A DNA stretch of 64,000 nucleotides from assembly GCA_944474755.1 (NCBI GenBank), contig OX104117.1:76174926-76238925 (forward strand). Direction: 5' to 3'. Made by a program: the position numbers and the translations under genes. Position 1 is the first letter of the stretch. Each line of letters begins with the position of its first letter. The notes under the pieces are model-generated. The model saw only the letters and a program-made list of their open reading frames with translations, was not told the origin of the DNA and ran no database searches. This DNA comes from Limnoperna fortunei. Taxonomy: Eukaryota > Mollusca > Bivalvia > Mytilida > Modiolidae. Of the stretch, positions 1-12,049 are shown in pieces.

Positions 1-1
1 C

Positions 2-114
2 GTGACCTTGCGAACCATCAGTCGTATGGAAACCTATCTCACCGATCAGACCGGCACTCCCATCGATCTCAGGGGTGAGAATCTCACCATTCGTTTTCAC
101 CTCCGCGAAGTATA
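2..114 (+). CDS. C-terminal fragment of a Polinton/adintovirus-like protein
   Basis: An open frame enters from the left edge and stops with TAA at 112-114, five bases before the next ATG. Its end contains the phrase TPIDLRGENLTIRFHLREV. As I recall, ends of this kind occur in intronless ORFs of mollusc and cnidarian Polinton-like elements, often next to ORFs like the following two; that is family memory, not a search. The tight spacing to the next ORF and the absence of introns look viral or transposon-like rather than host-like. The function of the full protein cannot be judged from 37 residues; a structural protein is possible. Confidence 0.45.
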
Positions 115-119
115 AATAA

Positions 120-698
120 ATGAGTTATTCCGAATACGGTTTGAACTTGACGAAGGGTCAGGCAGATAAGCTTCAGCGGGCAGCTAAGAAAGGATGTCCT
201 ATCGCCATTCGATTGTCCCACGCGAACTTGCGAGGCGACCACAAGATGATGCTCACCACGCAGCAGATCCAAAAGATCTCCAAACTCCTGCAGAAGGGCA
301 CCGGTGGTATGACTCTGAAGATGAGCTCCACCCAGTTGAAGGAGAACATGCGTAAGGTGGGGGGTTTCCTACCCATGCTGGCTGGGCTGGCTGCGAGGGC
401 TCTTCCCATGATCGCAAAGACCATTTTTCCGGCCCTAGGCGTTGGGGCCTTGAGTGGTTTAGGTAATGCCGCCGTATCCAAAGCCATCGGTTCGGGGTTG
501 TACTTGAAACGTGGTGGATACGTCTACACCGTGCAACCCAGCGGGGGTGGTCTCTACTTGAAACCTTCAGCCGCTCGAATCGTCCAGAGTGATGGGCTCT
601 ACTTGAAGCAGGGTCGGCAGTTCCGTGATGGCTCCGGCCTGATCTTAGGACCTGATAGTCCATTTAAGAATATTCCCTTGCTCGGCATGCTCTTATAA
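120..698 (+). CDS. GLYLK-repeat protein of a Polinton/adintovirus-like element
   Basis: An intact 192-residue ORF with no introns. The N-terminal half is basic and polar. Residues about 80-120 form a hydrophobic, glycine- and alanine-rich segment (LPMLAGLAARALPMIAKTIF and following) that could be membrane-active or membrane-spanning. The C-terminal half repeats the motif GLYLK three times (GSGLYLKRGG, GGLYLKPS, DGLYLKQG). I associate this architecture with small proteins of Polinton/adintovirus-like elements in invertebrates, where a minor capsid or membrane-active role has been suggested; the role here is inference. The start ATG at 120 follows the previous stop by five bases, and the next ORF starts just after this stop, so the three form a compact same-strand cluster. 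Confidence 0.6.
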   Translation: MSYSEYGLNLTKGQADKLQRAAKKGCPIAIRLSHANLRGDHKMMLTTQQIQKISKLLQKGTGGMTLKMSSTQLKENMRKVGGFLPMLAGLAARALPMIAKTIFPALGVGALSGLGNAAVSKAIGSGLYLKRGGYVYTVQPSGGGLYLKPSAARIVQSDGLYLKQGRQFRDGSGLILGPDSPFKNIPLLGMLL

Positions 699-702
699 AT
701 AA

Positions 703-1095
703 ATGGATGAAGTAGATGCCAGTCGTATCGCATGCATGGAAGAAGAACTCACCTCAGAAATCCACAGGTATGAGCATGCCTTGAAGATTTACAACCGTAT
801 GGATAAGGTTATCTCCATTGCTCAGGGTGGGTGTTCCGTGGGCAGTTTACTGCTGACTAGTGGTACCATAGGGTCTGCCCTGACTGGCGTGGGTATTGCA
901 GCATCCATCCCCCTTGGAACCCTAGCCTGCCTATGTGCTACCGGTACCTTAGTCCTCTCCTTGATCTCACACCGAGTCGCCAAGAAGAAAAAGAAGCATC
1001 GAGACACCGTACGATTAGCCCAATCCTACAAGTCCCAGCTAGCCGGGGGAGGGGGGCGTTGCTCCTACAATCTGTCTGAAGAGCTACTACGATGA
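703..1095 (+). CDS. Small protein with hydrophobic hairpin, Polinton/adintovirus-like element
   Basis: A 130-residue ORF starting four bases after the preceding stop. The first 45 residues are charged and probably helical. Residues about 46-90 are hydrophobic, rich in G, S, A and L, and look like one or two membrane segments. A lysine run (RVAKKKKKHRD) follows. Charged helix, hydrophobic hairpin and basic tail is a layout I recall from a second small ORF in the same kind of element. A glycine run encoded near 1044-1055 precedes the last residues, and an adjacent frame stays open for about 25 more codons, so the present C-terminus may result from an indel. Function unknown. Confidence 0.5.
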   Translation: MDEVDASRIACMEEELTSEIHRYEHALKIYNRMDKVISIAQGGCSVGSLLLTSGTIGSALTGVGIAASIPLGTLACLCATGTLVLSLISHRVAKKKKKHRDTVRLAQSYKSQLAGGGGRCSYNLSEELLR

Positions 1096-1360
1096 AAAGG
1101 ATCAGCTGCGTCAACCTTCTACCCCATTTAGAGACGAATTGAATGCGCATGCATCGTAGGTTGCTCTTCCTTTCACACCTCGCTCCCGTTCATTCAGAAT
1201 CCTTTCAGTCAAAATTTCCCGATCAGTTTTGGATCGAGAAATTTGGCGCTCCTACCTTCCGAGAGAATTTTTTTTTGCACCCCTCATTTCCTCACCAGAT
1301 CGTATGAGGAGTAATATTGTTTGCTCAGCTTGTATCCCGTGCTCCGAATGAACATTCCTT

Positions 1361-1705
1361 TCAAGTCATGCTCATTGTCATTGTTGAGCTCGGGGGTGCC
1401 CATACTTTGTATGTCTTTCCTTTTACGTTTTTCAGGGTGAGGATATATAATCTTTCTCCATCGTCCCACCATTTGTCCACCTCCATTATCCTAAAGATCA
1501 CCCAGGGAGGTAGGTCCTCCCATCTTCCGGCTTCCCTGATTAGCTTCGTCATCACTATTACATCAAAAGCGTATGCGCTTATGAAGTCACCTTCACAGAA
1601 GAAGTCCTCTTCCTCTACCCCATCTTCCTCATCTTCACTGGAGAAGTAACCTTCCTCTTCGGCGGGGGTATGATCAACCTCTTCGGCGGGGGTATGATCA
1701 GTCTA
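1361..1705 (-). pseudogene. Fragment of a small conserved Polinton-like protein, broken
   Basis: On the minus strand a frame is open from about 1705 to 1361 with no ATG at its head. It begins with an acidic region containing an 8-residue tandem repeat (DHTPAEEV then DHTPAEEE, from the 24-bp duplication at 1654-1701), then DEEDGVEEEDFF, then a globular-looking segment with LPPWVIFRIMEVDKWW and LYILTLKNVKGKTYKVWAP. This last part resembles a short, possibly nucleic-acid-binding protein that recurs in Polinton-like elements (memory, not search). It ends prematurely, while another minus frame around 1284-1380 continues with a plausible tail, so a frameshift near 1375 is likely. Confidence 0.4.
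1654..1701. repeat. 24-bp tandem duplication
   Basis: Two adjacent copies of a 24-base unit (core cttcggcgggggtatgatca) lie at 1654-1677 and 1678-1701 and differ at the last base. The unit length keeps the minus-strand frame and gives two acidic 8-residue repeats. Confidence 0.85.
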
Positions 1706-1826
1706 TTCTGCGGGGTGGGGGAGTCTGTCGTGTCCGATGATTATTTCAGTGTTCATTGTATCTACCCTTATCTTTCATTGTTTCTAGAATGTTATTTCCG
1801 AATTCACCGACAATCTCAGACACAGG

Positions 1827-2002
1827 TGGCAGGATGATTCTTCACCAGATCCCAGAATTTATGGATGAAGAGGGCCGCAGATCTTTAATGGGTGGGGGCA
1901 GAACCGACGAATGACGTCGGCATCCAAGATTATACGGCGCAGGTGGCGGTTGGCAGGATGATTCTTCACCAGATCCCAGAATTTATGGATGAAGAGGGCC
2001 GC
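1827..2002. repeat. 52-bp direct duplication
   Basis: The 52 bases at 1827-1878 recur without a visible difference at 1951-2002. On the minus strand both encode the same hydrophobic stretch (LFIHKFWDLVKNHPA), so the 3' end of the minus-strand ORF was duplicated recently. Confidence 0.85.
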
Positions 2003-2450
2003 GGAGAAGAGGACGAGGATGAGCCATCGATCGTGACGTTGGAATCGGTAAGCGGCAATCATGAAATGATCCATGTACTTCAAGGCTAGTTTCTCAGTGC
2101 AGGTGATATCAGTATTTTCTAACCACTTTTCGTAGACGGTAACGACGGCCAAAGTGTCCCGCACTCTGCAACTTCATTGGAAAGATAGGGTGACCTGAAG
2201 AAGTAGTAGAGGGGGCAGAAGTCGTAGAGTTCGGTGGTCTTGGAACATTGACTGATGGGATGGATTCACTTACGAGTCGGGCATTGCCTAGGACTGTGTT
2301 GATGCAGAGAGAATCGGTAGTACATCCGCAAGTCGCACCATCTACATTGTAGGCCTCTTGGAGTTGGCTCACTAGGTCTAGGTATTCTGCGTCGGTCAAG
2401 GATTCCTTGTGATCCTCGATTGCAGCGAATATTTTTGGAATGTTCAGCAT
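1859..2450 (-). pseudogene. Unrecognised minus-strand ORF broken by a frameshift
   Basis: Two overlapping minus-strand frames look like one gene. The first begins with ATG at 2450 and reads a helical region, a Cys pair (GATCGCTTD) and a Ser/Thr/Pro-rich linker. Near 2165-2180 the plausible protein moves to a second frame (DTLAVVTVYEKWLEN...), which continues to 1859 with the hydrophobic segment WLILVLFSAALFIHKFW, a likely membrane helix. The end is affected by the 52-bp duplication. I do not recognise the product. Its position beside the small structural-looking ORFs suggests it belongs to the same degraded element. Confidence 0.35.
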
Positions 2451-2459
2451 TTCAATTTA

Positions 2460-2928
2460 TCAAGTCTATCTTTCCTTGTTCTAGATGTTGTGGAATAACA
2501 TAGTTCATATGGGAAAAAACAATGCCGAGTTCATACTGCTACTGCTTAGTGTGCCGTAAGAACACGCTACATTCAACGCAAAGTACGTGAGAACTAGAAC
2601 TCCGAGTGTCATGAGGTTGACAGGGCTGAGAAGGGGGGGGGGGGGTCTTTTCTTACCCCTACCTTTACCCTACCTTGTTTCTATAGTATCATTTTCAATT
2701 TTAGCCCTAAATTCCCTACTAATTGGACCATCATAAGTTTGCACAAACCCCTGATTTTTTCGGATTTCAAGCAGACTTTTCCCTTGTGCGGCAGAACTCT
2801 CATTTACTCACTACTAATTACAAATAATGCGGATCATTTGGTTCATTTCTTTTGTAACATTTCAAGTTGGACTACAATTAGGGATCTTTTTTTAATATAA
2901 CCTTTCGGTTGTTACATCTGGACGAGGA
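2460..2928. other. No gene seen; poly-G tract
   Basis: AT-rich DNA with no convincing reading frame. A run of 13 G lies at 2633-2645. Confidence 0.6.
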
Positions 2929-3182
2929 GACTCGGTGTCCGACTGGTTAAGGTAGTTGGTCTACTATTGATCATGTGGTATGTCAGCACTTAGATTTTCG
3001 GTTCGACTTTCACTGCGGGCAGGGTGCGCTCCACTCCAATCTTAATTGACAAAGGATTGCCAGTTTTCTTACCGAAGGTCGGGGGTTATCTCCGGGTACT
3101 CCGGCTTCCTCTCCCAATAAAAACTGGACGTCATGGTATAGCTGAAAAATCGGCTGAAAGTGGTGTTAAAACAGTCAAATTC
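2929..3182 (+). repeat. tRNA-derived SINE, near full length
   Basis: An A-box-like region (gactggttaaggtagttgg) and a B-box-like region (cggttcgactttc) are followed by the conserved tail (accgaaggtcggggg, ccgggtactccggctt, aataaaaactggacg, agctgaaaaat). The same layout recurs in the window in both orientations, best at 62581-62825. The tail resembles a molluscan SINE family of the RUDI/V-SINE kind; the family name is tentative. Confidence 0.8.
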
Positions 3183-5536
3183 AAAATACATCTGGACGAT
3201 ATTCTGTTCATACATTTATTTATAAGTTAGGACTAGTATAGATTGTGAGGAAGTAGATTCTGTTGTTCAGGTAGCAGTAGTAGTAGACGTATAAACTTGT
3301 AGTAAAAATTTTGTTTGCAGTAGTGTTATAAGTAGTAGACGGTGTAAGAGTTGGCTAACAAGAAAACAAATTTCTTCATGGTGTTGAACAAGTAGTAAAA
3401 ATAGTAGTAGTACGGTGAACAAAAGCTGACGAAGATCTGCTTTATAGTGTTTTAGTACTAGTAGCACGGTGAAATCGGTGTAAACGGCTGTAGATGATGA
3501 ATTTGTATCATTCACTTCGGTACCTTTCTCTTGGGTACTGAACTAATTTGTCACTTGTACTCGGTACAAGTCAGTTCGGTACTCGATTCTGGTGATTCCG
3601 GTACTTGTTTAATTATTGGTACTTTGAAGTAAATAATGGTGTCTTCGATCCACCTACTTCCACTATTAAACCTTCATTTCTCCTATTCCCACTTTTTAAA
3701 ATTCAGGTAAGAAAAGATAAAATTTCATGTGGGAGTAGGTGAAAAACTTATGCAAAGGATTAAACTATAAAAACATCAGCTGATTAAGTTATTATGTATA
3801 TATTCTGATTTTAATGTATGACTGCTTTATGATTTATTTTAAAAAACGACAAATATCAGTAAATATTTTGTTTATTTTACAGCACTAGTGCAACAATAAA
3901 GTCAATCAAATATATGGTCTTCGGTGTTTCGAGGGTCATTACTACTTCCGTGTTTATATATCAGAACCAAAATGTTCACGTATGTAGTACAACTTCTAAA
4001 AATTCAAGTGCAATTTTCATTTATCACGTGTCATTTTCCGCCATTTTTCTTATGCCCTTTCAAGCTTCAGTTGGTAACAGATTTCATCACCTTAACTTTA
4101 ATTGTCGTCTGCACTTCCCGGTAGATGTTTGAACAGTTTTGCTAAAGCGTCATCATTTGACATTAAGAGTTACTATTCGAATTTTATGGTCTGAACGGGA
4201 TGTATTTTTATTAAAACAAATCGCAAGAGAGGTTTATCATGCACGGGGGGGGGGGGGGGGGGGGGGTAACTAAGGATACTTTTAGGAACAGGTCTGCGGA
4301 CGGACATTTGAAAACCCACCCTATTCATATATTTTCGGACATTATAAAACAGGATGTAATCATATATTGGATGATTAAATCAGACCTATTCATATATTTT
4401 ATTACTACACATCCTCATTGCCAAAATAGTACATTCAATACCAAAATGGTAAAATGATGTTAATGGAACACTTTGTTTGTAAAATCACTGTGGTTTACAT
4501 AGGCTTAGCATGCTTAAGATGAGAATTGAGGCATGGATATATTTAGATAATTTACAACTACCTAATGATATATTTTTCAATGAAAAAAGCTACTTATTCA
4601 TATACTTTGGAGAGCTAAAAAAGTGACCTATTCAGGCTGCACATCCGTATTACCCTATATATACCAAGTTACCCCCCCCCCCCCCCCGTGTTATCATGTT
4701 TACCACAGTCCAAATTACCATTAACTTATTTCGATGTAAGAGACTCAAGATTAATGGTATTTTTGTGCAATTCGCCTGGTTGACTGCATATATTTGCAGA
4801 CAAATAACTTTTTAAATTATTTTTAAAAATATTTTCTTGTTTTTTTCCTAAGTTTTTCAGACTGACTACAAACGTATGGAATACAGACAGTGGTATATCC
4901 AACTCAAATAATTAATGCTCGGAAGTGTAAAATATACGACCCGATTATAAGGTTACTTAAATAAAATTCAATGCAGAGTTTTCTCTCGGGGTTCGAATAT
5001 CAGATTCTTGAGTATAACGTCATTTCAATAATCCCCGAAAACACCTTAATTACGTTTATTCCATATACGCTGTTCAATCAAGTGTGTCTTGTACCATAAA
5101 AAGTTGACGGGTCGATAAAAACTAGGTGAAAAGATTACCTTGCAGGTGAGTATGAAATTAAGTTTAAAAGAATTATTTTTTTATTCATCTACAAATGCAT
5201 TAAGTTCATTGACAAAAATTAACTCCTCGAAAACGCCTTAGCCCAGCATACACAATAAAAGAGCCTACAATAGATGTCTCATAAATTGGTGCAATCCGCG
5301 CATACCGTCGGTAGATATTAAGACTTAAAATATATGCAATAAAGAGCATACAAATCTTTCTTGTTTTCAGGCTTAAATGCCTTTTCAATTGAATCAATTG
5401 AAATAAAAACTGATGCAGAAAAAATGTGTTTTTTCAGGTGTTTACAAGTCCCTAAACGGGAACGTCATTACCACAACGAATGGATTGTGATCCGGAATTT
5501 CACCGTAAACGGTACCATCATTTTTATTAAACAAAT
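3183..5536. other. Intergenic, no gene supported; homopolymer tracts
   Basis: AT-rich sequence without a supportable coding region. It contains a stretch rich in gtagta triplets (3240-3500), a segment with repeated ggtact words (3520-3630), a run of 22 G at 4245-4266 and a run of 16 C at 4672-4687. Short ORFs here show no recognisable features. Upstream exons of the CARF/MULE gene might lie here or beyond the window, but none could be identified. Confidence 0.55.
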
Positions 5537-8500
5537 CAATCCATGTGCTGTTATCAGACAGAATACAACACATGGACTGTGAAACAACACACAACAGACA
5601 GTATACATCATACATCTCAATCCATGTGTTGTTATCAGATAGAATACAACACATGGACTGGGACACAACAGAAAACAGACAGCATACACCTTATATCTCA
5701 ATCCATGTGTTGTTATCTGACAGAATACAACACATGGACTGTGAAACAACACACAATAGACCGTATACATCATATATCTCAATCCATGTGTTGTTATCTG
5801 ACAGAATACAACACATGGACTGTGAAACAACAGAAAACAGACAGTATACACCACATATCTCAATCCATGTGTTGTTATCTGACAAAATACAACACATGGA
5901 CTGTGATACAACACACAACAGACAATATACACAACATATCTCAATCCATGTGTTGTTATCAGACAGAATACAACACATGGACTGTGATACAACACACAAC
6001 AGACAATATACACAACAGATCTCAATCCATGTGTTGTTATCAGACAGAATACAACACATGGACTGTGAAACAACACACAACAGACCGTATACATCATATA
6101 TCTCAATCCATGTGTTGTTATCTGACAGAATACAACACATGGACTGTGATACAACACACAACAGACAGTATACACAACATATCTCAATCCATGTGTTGTT
6201 ATCAGACAGAATACAACACATGGACTGTGATACAACACACAACAGACAATATACACAACATATCTCAATCCATGTGTTGTTATCAGACAGAATACAACAC
6301 ATGGACTGTGAAACAACACACAACAGACCGTATACATCATATATCTCAATCCATGTGTTGTTATCTGACAGAATACAACACATGGACTGTGAAACAACAG
6401 AAAACAGACAGTATACACCACATATCTCAATCCATGTGTTGTTATCTGACAAAATACAACACATGGACTGTGATACAACACACAACAGACAATATACACA
6501 ACATATCTCAATCCATGTGTTGTTATCAGACAGAATACAACACATGGACTGTGATACAACACACAACAGACAATATACACAACATATCTCAATCCATGTG
6601 TTGTTATCAGACAGAATACAACACATGGGCTGTGAAACAACACACAACAGACCGTATACACAACATATCTCAATCCATGTGTTGTTATCTGACAGAATAC
6701 AACACATGGACTGTGATACAACACACAACAGACAGTATACACAACATATCTCAATCCATGTGTTGTTATCTGACAAAATACAACACATGGACTATGATAC
6801 AACACACAACAGACAATATACACAACATATCTCAATCCATGTGTTGTTATCAGACAGAATACAACACATGGACTGTGAAACAACACACAACAGACAATAT
6901 ACACAACATATCTCAATCCATGTGTTGTTATCAGACAGAATACAACACATGGACTGTGATAATACACACAACAGACAGTATACACAACATATCTCAATCC
7001 ATGTGTTGTTATCTGACAGAATACAACACATGGACTGTGAAACAACACACAACAGACAATATACACAACATATCTCAATCCATGTGTTGTTATCAGACAG
7101 AATACAACACATGGACTGTGATACAACACACAACAGACAGTATACACAACATATCTCAATCCATGTGTTGTTATCTGACAGAATACAACACATGGACTGT
7201 GAAACAACACACAAATGACAATATACACAACATATCTCAATCCATGTGTTGTTATCAGACAGAATACAACACATGGACTGTGAAACAACACACAAATGAC
7301 AATATACACAACATATCTCAATCCATGTGTTGTTAGCAGACAGAATACAACACATGGACTGTGATACAACACACAACAGACAGTATACACAACATATCTC
7401 AATCCATGTGTTGTTATCTGACAAAATACAACACACGGACTGTGATACAACACACAACAGACAATATACACAACATATCTCAATCCATGTGTTGTTATCT
7501 GACAGAATACAACACATGGACTGTGATAATACACACAACAGACAATATACACAACATATCTCAAGCCATGTGTTGTTATCTGACAGAATACAACACATGG
7601 ACTGTGATACAACACACAACAGACAATATACACAACATATCTCAATCCATGTGTTGTTATCTGACAGAATACAACACATGGACTGTGACACAACAGAAAA
7701 CAGACAGTATACATCATATATCTCAACCCATGTGTTGTTATCTGACAGAATACAACACATGGACTGTGATACAACACACAACAGACCGTATACATCATAT
7801 ATCTCAATCCATGTGTTGTTATCTGACAGAATACAACACATGGACTGTGACACAACAGAAAACAGACAGTATACATCATATATCTCAATCCATGTGTTGT
7901 TATCTGACAAAATACAACACATGGACTGTGATACAACACACAACAGACAATATACACCACATATCTCAATCCATGTGTTGTTATCTGACAGAATACAACA
8001 CATGGACTGTGACACAACAGAAAACAGACAATATACACCACATATCTCAATCCATGTGTTGTTATCAGACAGTATACACCACATATCTCAATCCATGTGT
8101 TGTTATCAGACAGAATACAACACATGGACTGTGAAACAACACACAACAGACAGTATACATCATATATCTCAATCCATGTGTTGTTATCAGACAGAATACA
8201 ACACATGGACTGTGATACAACACACAACAGACAATATACACAACATATCTCAATCCATGTGTTGTTATCAGACAGAATACAACACATGGACTGGGACACA
8301 ACAGAAAACAGACAGTATACATCATATATCTCAAGACATGTGTTGTTATCAGACAGAATGCAACACATGGACTGTGAAACAACACACAACAGACAGTATA
8401 CATCATATATCTCAATCCATGTGTTGTTATCAGACAGAATACAACACATGGACTGTGAAACAACACACAACAGACCGTATACATCATATATCTCAATCCA

Positions 8501-11372
8501 TGTGTTGTTATCAGACAGAATACAACACATGGACTGTGAAACAACACACAACAGACCGTATACATCATATATCTCAATCCATGTGTTGTTATCTGACAGA
8601 ATACAGCACATGGACTGTGACACAACACACAACAGACAATATACACCACATATCTCAATTCATGTGTTGTTATCAGACAGAATACAACACATGGACTGTG
8701 ATACAACACACAACAGACAATATACACCACACATCTCAATCCATGTGTTGTTATCAGACAGAATACAACACATGGACTGTGAAACAACACACAACAGACA
8801 ATATACACCATATATCTCAACTCATGTGTTGTTATCTGACAGAGTAGAACACATGGACTGTGATACAACACACAACAGACAATATACACAACATATCTCA
8901 ATCCATGTATTGTTATCAGACAGAATACAACACATGGACTGTGATAATACACACAACAGACAATATACACAACATATCTCAATCCATGTGTTGTTATCAG
9001 ACAGAATACAACACATGGACTGTGAAACAACACACAACAGACAATATACACCATATATCTCAACTCATGTGTTGTTATCTGACAGAATACAACACATGGA
9101 CTGTGATACAACACACAACAGACAGTATACACAACATATCTCAATCCATGTGTTGTTATCAGACAGAATACAACACATGGACTGTGATACAACACACAAC
9201 AGACAATATACACAACATATCTCAATCCATGTGTTGTTATCAGACAGAATAAAGCATGGACTGTGATAATACACACAACAGACAATATACACAACATATC
9301 TCAATCCATGTGTTGTTATCAGACAGAATACAACACATGGACTGTGAAACAACACACAACAGACAATATACACCATATATCTCAACTCATGTGTTGTTAT
9401 CTGACAGAATACAACACATGGACTGTGATACAACACACAACAGACAATATACACAACATATCTCAATCCATGTGTTGTTATCTGACAGAATACAACACAT
9501 GGACTGTGATACAACACACAACAGACAATATACATCATATATCTCAAGCCATGTGTTGTTATCTGACAGAATACAACACATGGACTGTGACACAACAGAA
9601 AACAGACAGTATACACCACATATCTCAATCCATGTGTTGTTATCTGACAAAATACAACACATGGACTGTGATACAACACACAACAGACAATATACACAAC
9701 ATATCTCAATCCATGTGTTGTTATCAGACAGAATACAACACATGGACTGTGACACAACAGAAAACAGACAGTATACACCACATATCTCAATCCATGTGTT
9801 GTTATCTGACAAAATACAACACATAGACTGTGATACAACACACAACAGACAATATACACAACATATCTCAATCCATGTGTTGTTATCAGACAGAATACAA
9901 CACATGGACTGTGATACAACACACAACAGACAATATACACAACATATCTCAATCCATGTGTTGTTATCTGACAGAATACAACACATGGACTGTGATACAA
10001 CACACAACAGACAATATACACAACATATCTCAATCCATGTGTTGTTATCTGACAGAATACAACACATGGACTGTGACACAACAGAAAACAGACAGTATAC
10101 ACCACATATCTCAATCCATGTGTTGTTATCAGACAGAATACAACACATGGACTGTGATAATACACACAACAGACAATATACACAACATATCTCAATCCAT
10201 GTGTTGTTATCTGACAGAATATAACACATGGACTGTGACACAACAGAAAACAGACAGTATACACAACATATCTCAACTCATGTGTTGTTATCAGACAGAA
10301 TACAACACATGGACTGTGATAATACACACAACAGACAATATACACAACATATCTCAACTCATGTGTTGTTATCTGACAGAATACAACACATGGACTGTGA
10401 TACAACACACAACAGACAATATACACAACATATCTCAATCCATGTGTTGTTATCTGACAGAATACAACACATGGACTGTGATACAACACACAACAGACAA
10501 TATACATCATATATCTCAAGCCATGTGTTGTTATCTGACAGAATACAACACATGGACTGTGACACAACAGAAAACAGACAGTATACACCACATATCTCAA
10601 TCCATGTGTTGTTATCTGACAAAATACAACACATGGACTGTGATACAACACACAACAGACAATATACACAACATATCTCAATCCATGTGTTGTTATCAGA
10701 CAGAATACAACACATGGACTGTGACACAACAGAAAACAGACAGTATACACCACATATCTCAATCCATGTGTTGTTATCTGACAAAATACAACACATAGAC
10801 TGTGATACAACACACAACAGACAATATACACAACATATCTCAATCCATGTGTTGTTATCAGACAGAATACAACACATGGACTGTGATACAACACACAACA
10901 GACAATATACACAACATATCTCAATCCATGTGTTGTTATCTGACAGAATACAACACATGGACTGTGATACAACACACAACAGACAATATACACAACATAT
11001 CTCAATCCATGTGTTGTTATCTGACAGAATACAACACATGGACTGTGACACAACAGAAAACAGACAGTATACACCACATATCTCAATCCATGTGTTGTTA
11101 TCAGACAGAATACAACACATGGACTGTGATAATACACACAACAGACAATATACACAACATATCTCAATCCATGTGTTGTTATCTGACAGAATATAACACA
11201 TGGACTGTGACACAACAGAAAACAGACAGTATACACAACATATCTCAATCCATGTGTTGTTATCTGACAGAATACAACACATGGACTGCGACACAACAGA
11301 AAACAGACAGTATACACCATATATCTCAATCCATGTGTTGTTATCTGACAGAATACAACACATGGACTGTGA
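5537..11372. repeat. 81-bp satellite array, about 72 units, each with a dyad
   Basis: The unit is 81 bases and contains tctcaatccatgtgttgtta, then cagacagaatacaacacatg, then gactgtgatacaacacacaa and a cagacaatatacacaacata-like end. Each unit has an 11-bp inverted repeat (CCATGTGTTGT and ACAACACATGG) around a 13-base spacer. Units vary at a few fixed positions (atcag/atctg, gata/gaaa/gaca, acaatata/acagtata, caacat/catcat/ccacat). Because 81 is a multiple of three and the unit is poor in stops, ORFs up to 1,054 codons run through both strands; I treat them as by-products. One short unit occurs near 8060-8090. The array ends about 150 bp before the first visible exon of the CARF/MULE gene, so it may lie in an intron or just upstream of that gene. 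Confidence 0.95.
9385..11222. repeat. 972-bp higher-order duplication in the satellite
   Basis: About 9385-10250 is repeated at about 10357-11222 with an offset of 972 bases, 12 units. Diagnostic variants recur at that spacing: acacatagactg near 9820 and 10792, and agaatataacac near 10216 and 11188. An older 7-unit offset (567 bp) links blocks at 5821 and 6388. Confidence 0.8.
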
Positions 11373-11523
11373 CATTACTTGTGACAAAACATTCACAACA
11401 TACATGTATCTCAATCTCAAAATACAACACACACCTGAATCAATGTGTTGTTAAATTTTGTTTGTGGTTTGTAGGTAGTATCTATATTTTTTCAATTGTT
11501 GTAATGAATTTATTTAATTTCAG

Positions 11524-11676
11524 ATTCTTCATGATACTCCTCATTTTCGGCGTGTTGCCTCTGAACGTCTGAAAGCAGATTTAACATCGGCTGCTTATGA
11601 CGACATTGTGAAAGATGTTAGGATTTACATAGATCTTCCAAGGATAAATGACCACGCAAAACATATTATGGGTGAT
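11524..11676 (+). CDS. CARF/MULE gene, first visible exon
   Basis: Acceptor tttcag at 11518-11523 and donor gtaagt at 11677. Fifty-one codons in phase 0, beginning ILHDTPHFRR and ending HAKHIMGD. The segment precedes the CARF-like helical region. Its upstream partner is not visible. Confidence 0.7.
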
Positions 11677-11853
11677 GTAAGTGTGCACAAAAGTAGAAAT
11701 AATTGTTATTTAGTCAACATTTGGTTGATTTATCAAATTTATTTCCACCTTATATAATTATGCAATGTTTTGATAGGCAGTATTTTTCTGCATATATCTG
11801 GAATTAATTGTAGCTGTCATTATATTTTTTTTCCGCCAGTTCGCTGAAATTGC

Positions 11854-11927
11854 CATCCTCACAAGTCAGGGTTTCTGTGTCCACATGTGTCCACGTGTGG
11901 ACACAGAAACCCTGACTTGTGAGGATG
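11854..11927. repeat. Perfect 74-bp palindrome in intron
   Basis: Two 32-base arms (first arm begins catcctcacaagtcagg) are exact reverse complements around a 10-base spacer. It lies in the intron after the first visible exon. Confidence 0.95.
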
Positions 11928-12049
11928 AGAATTTGCGGAAAAAATCCTTATTCTAAAAATAGATAAATATTATGACGTCAAAAATGTTGCTCTACTACAT
12001 CATATGCATTTGTATGTATACATATGATAGCATCATAGGCAAGTAAAGG

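Noticed and set aside
2929..3010. Functional tRNA gene
   Set aside because: The A- and B-box words belong to a SINE head; no complete cloverleaf can be drawn and the SINE tail follows directly.
5361..5582. A short + ORF running into the satellite, as a possible upstream exon of the CARF/MULE gene
   Set aside because: Its end is satellite sequence, and no family motif or phase-matched junction could be found.
5468..8632. A 1,054-codon minus ORF and similar long ORFs on both strands in 5468-11572
   Set aside because: The 81-bp unit is a multiple of three with few stops, so several frames stay open. Products are monotonous, have no sensible start, and frames on both strands are equally open.
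5537..11372. CRISPR-like array
   Set aside because: Units are contiguous 81-bp copies without unique spacers, in eukaryotic intron-rich DNA.
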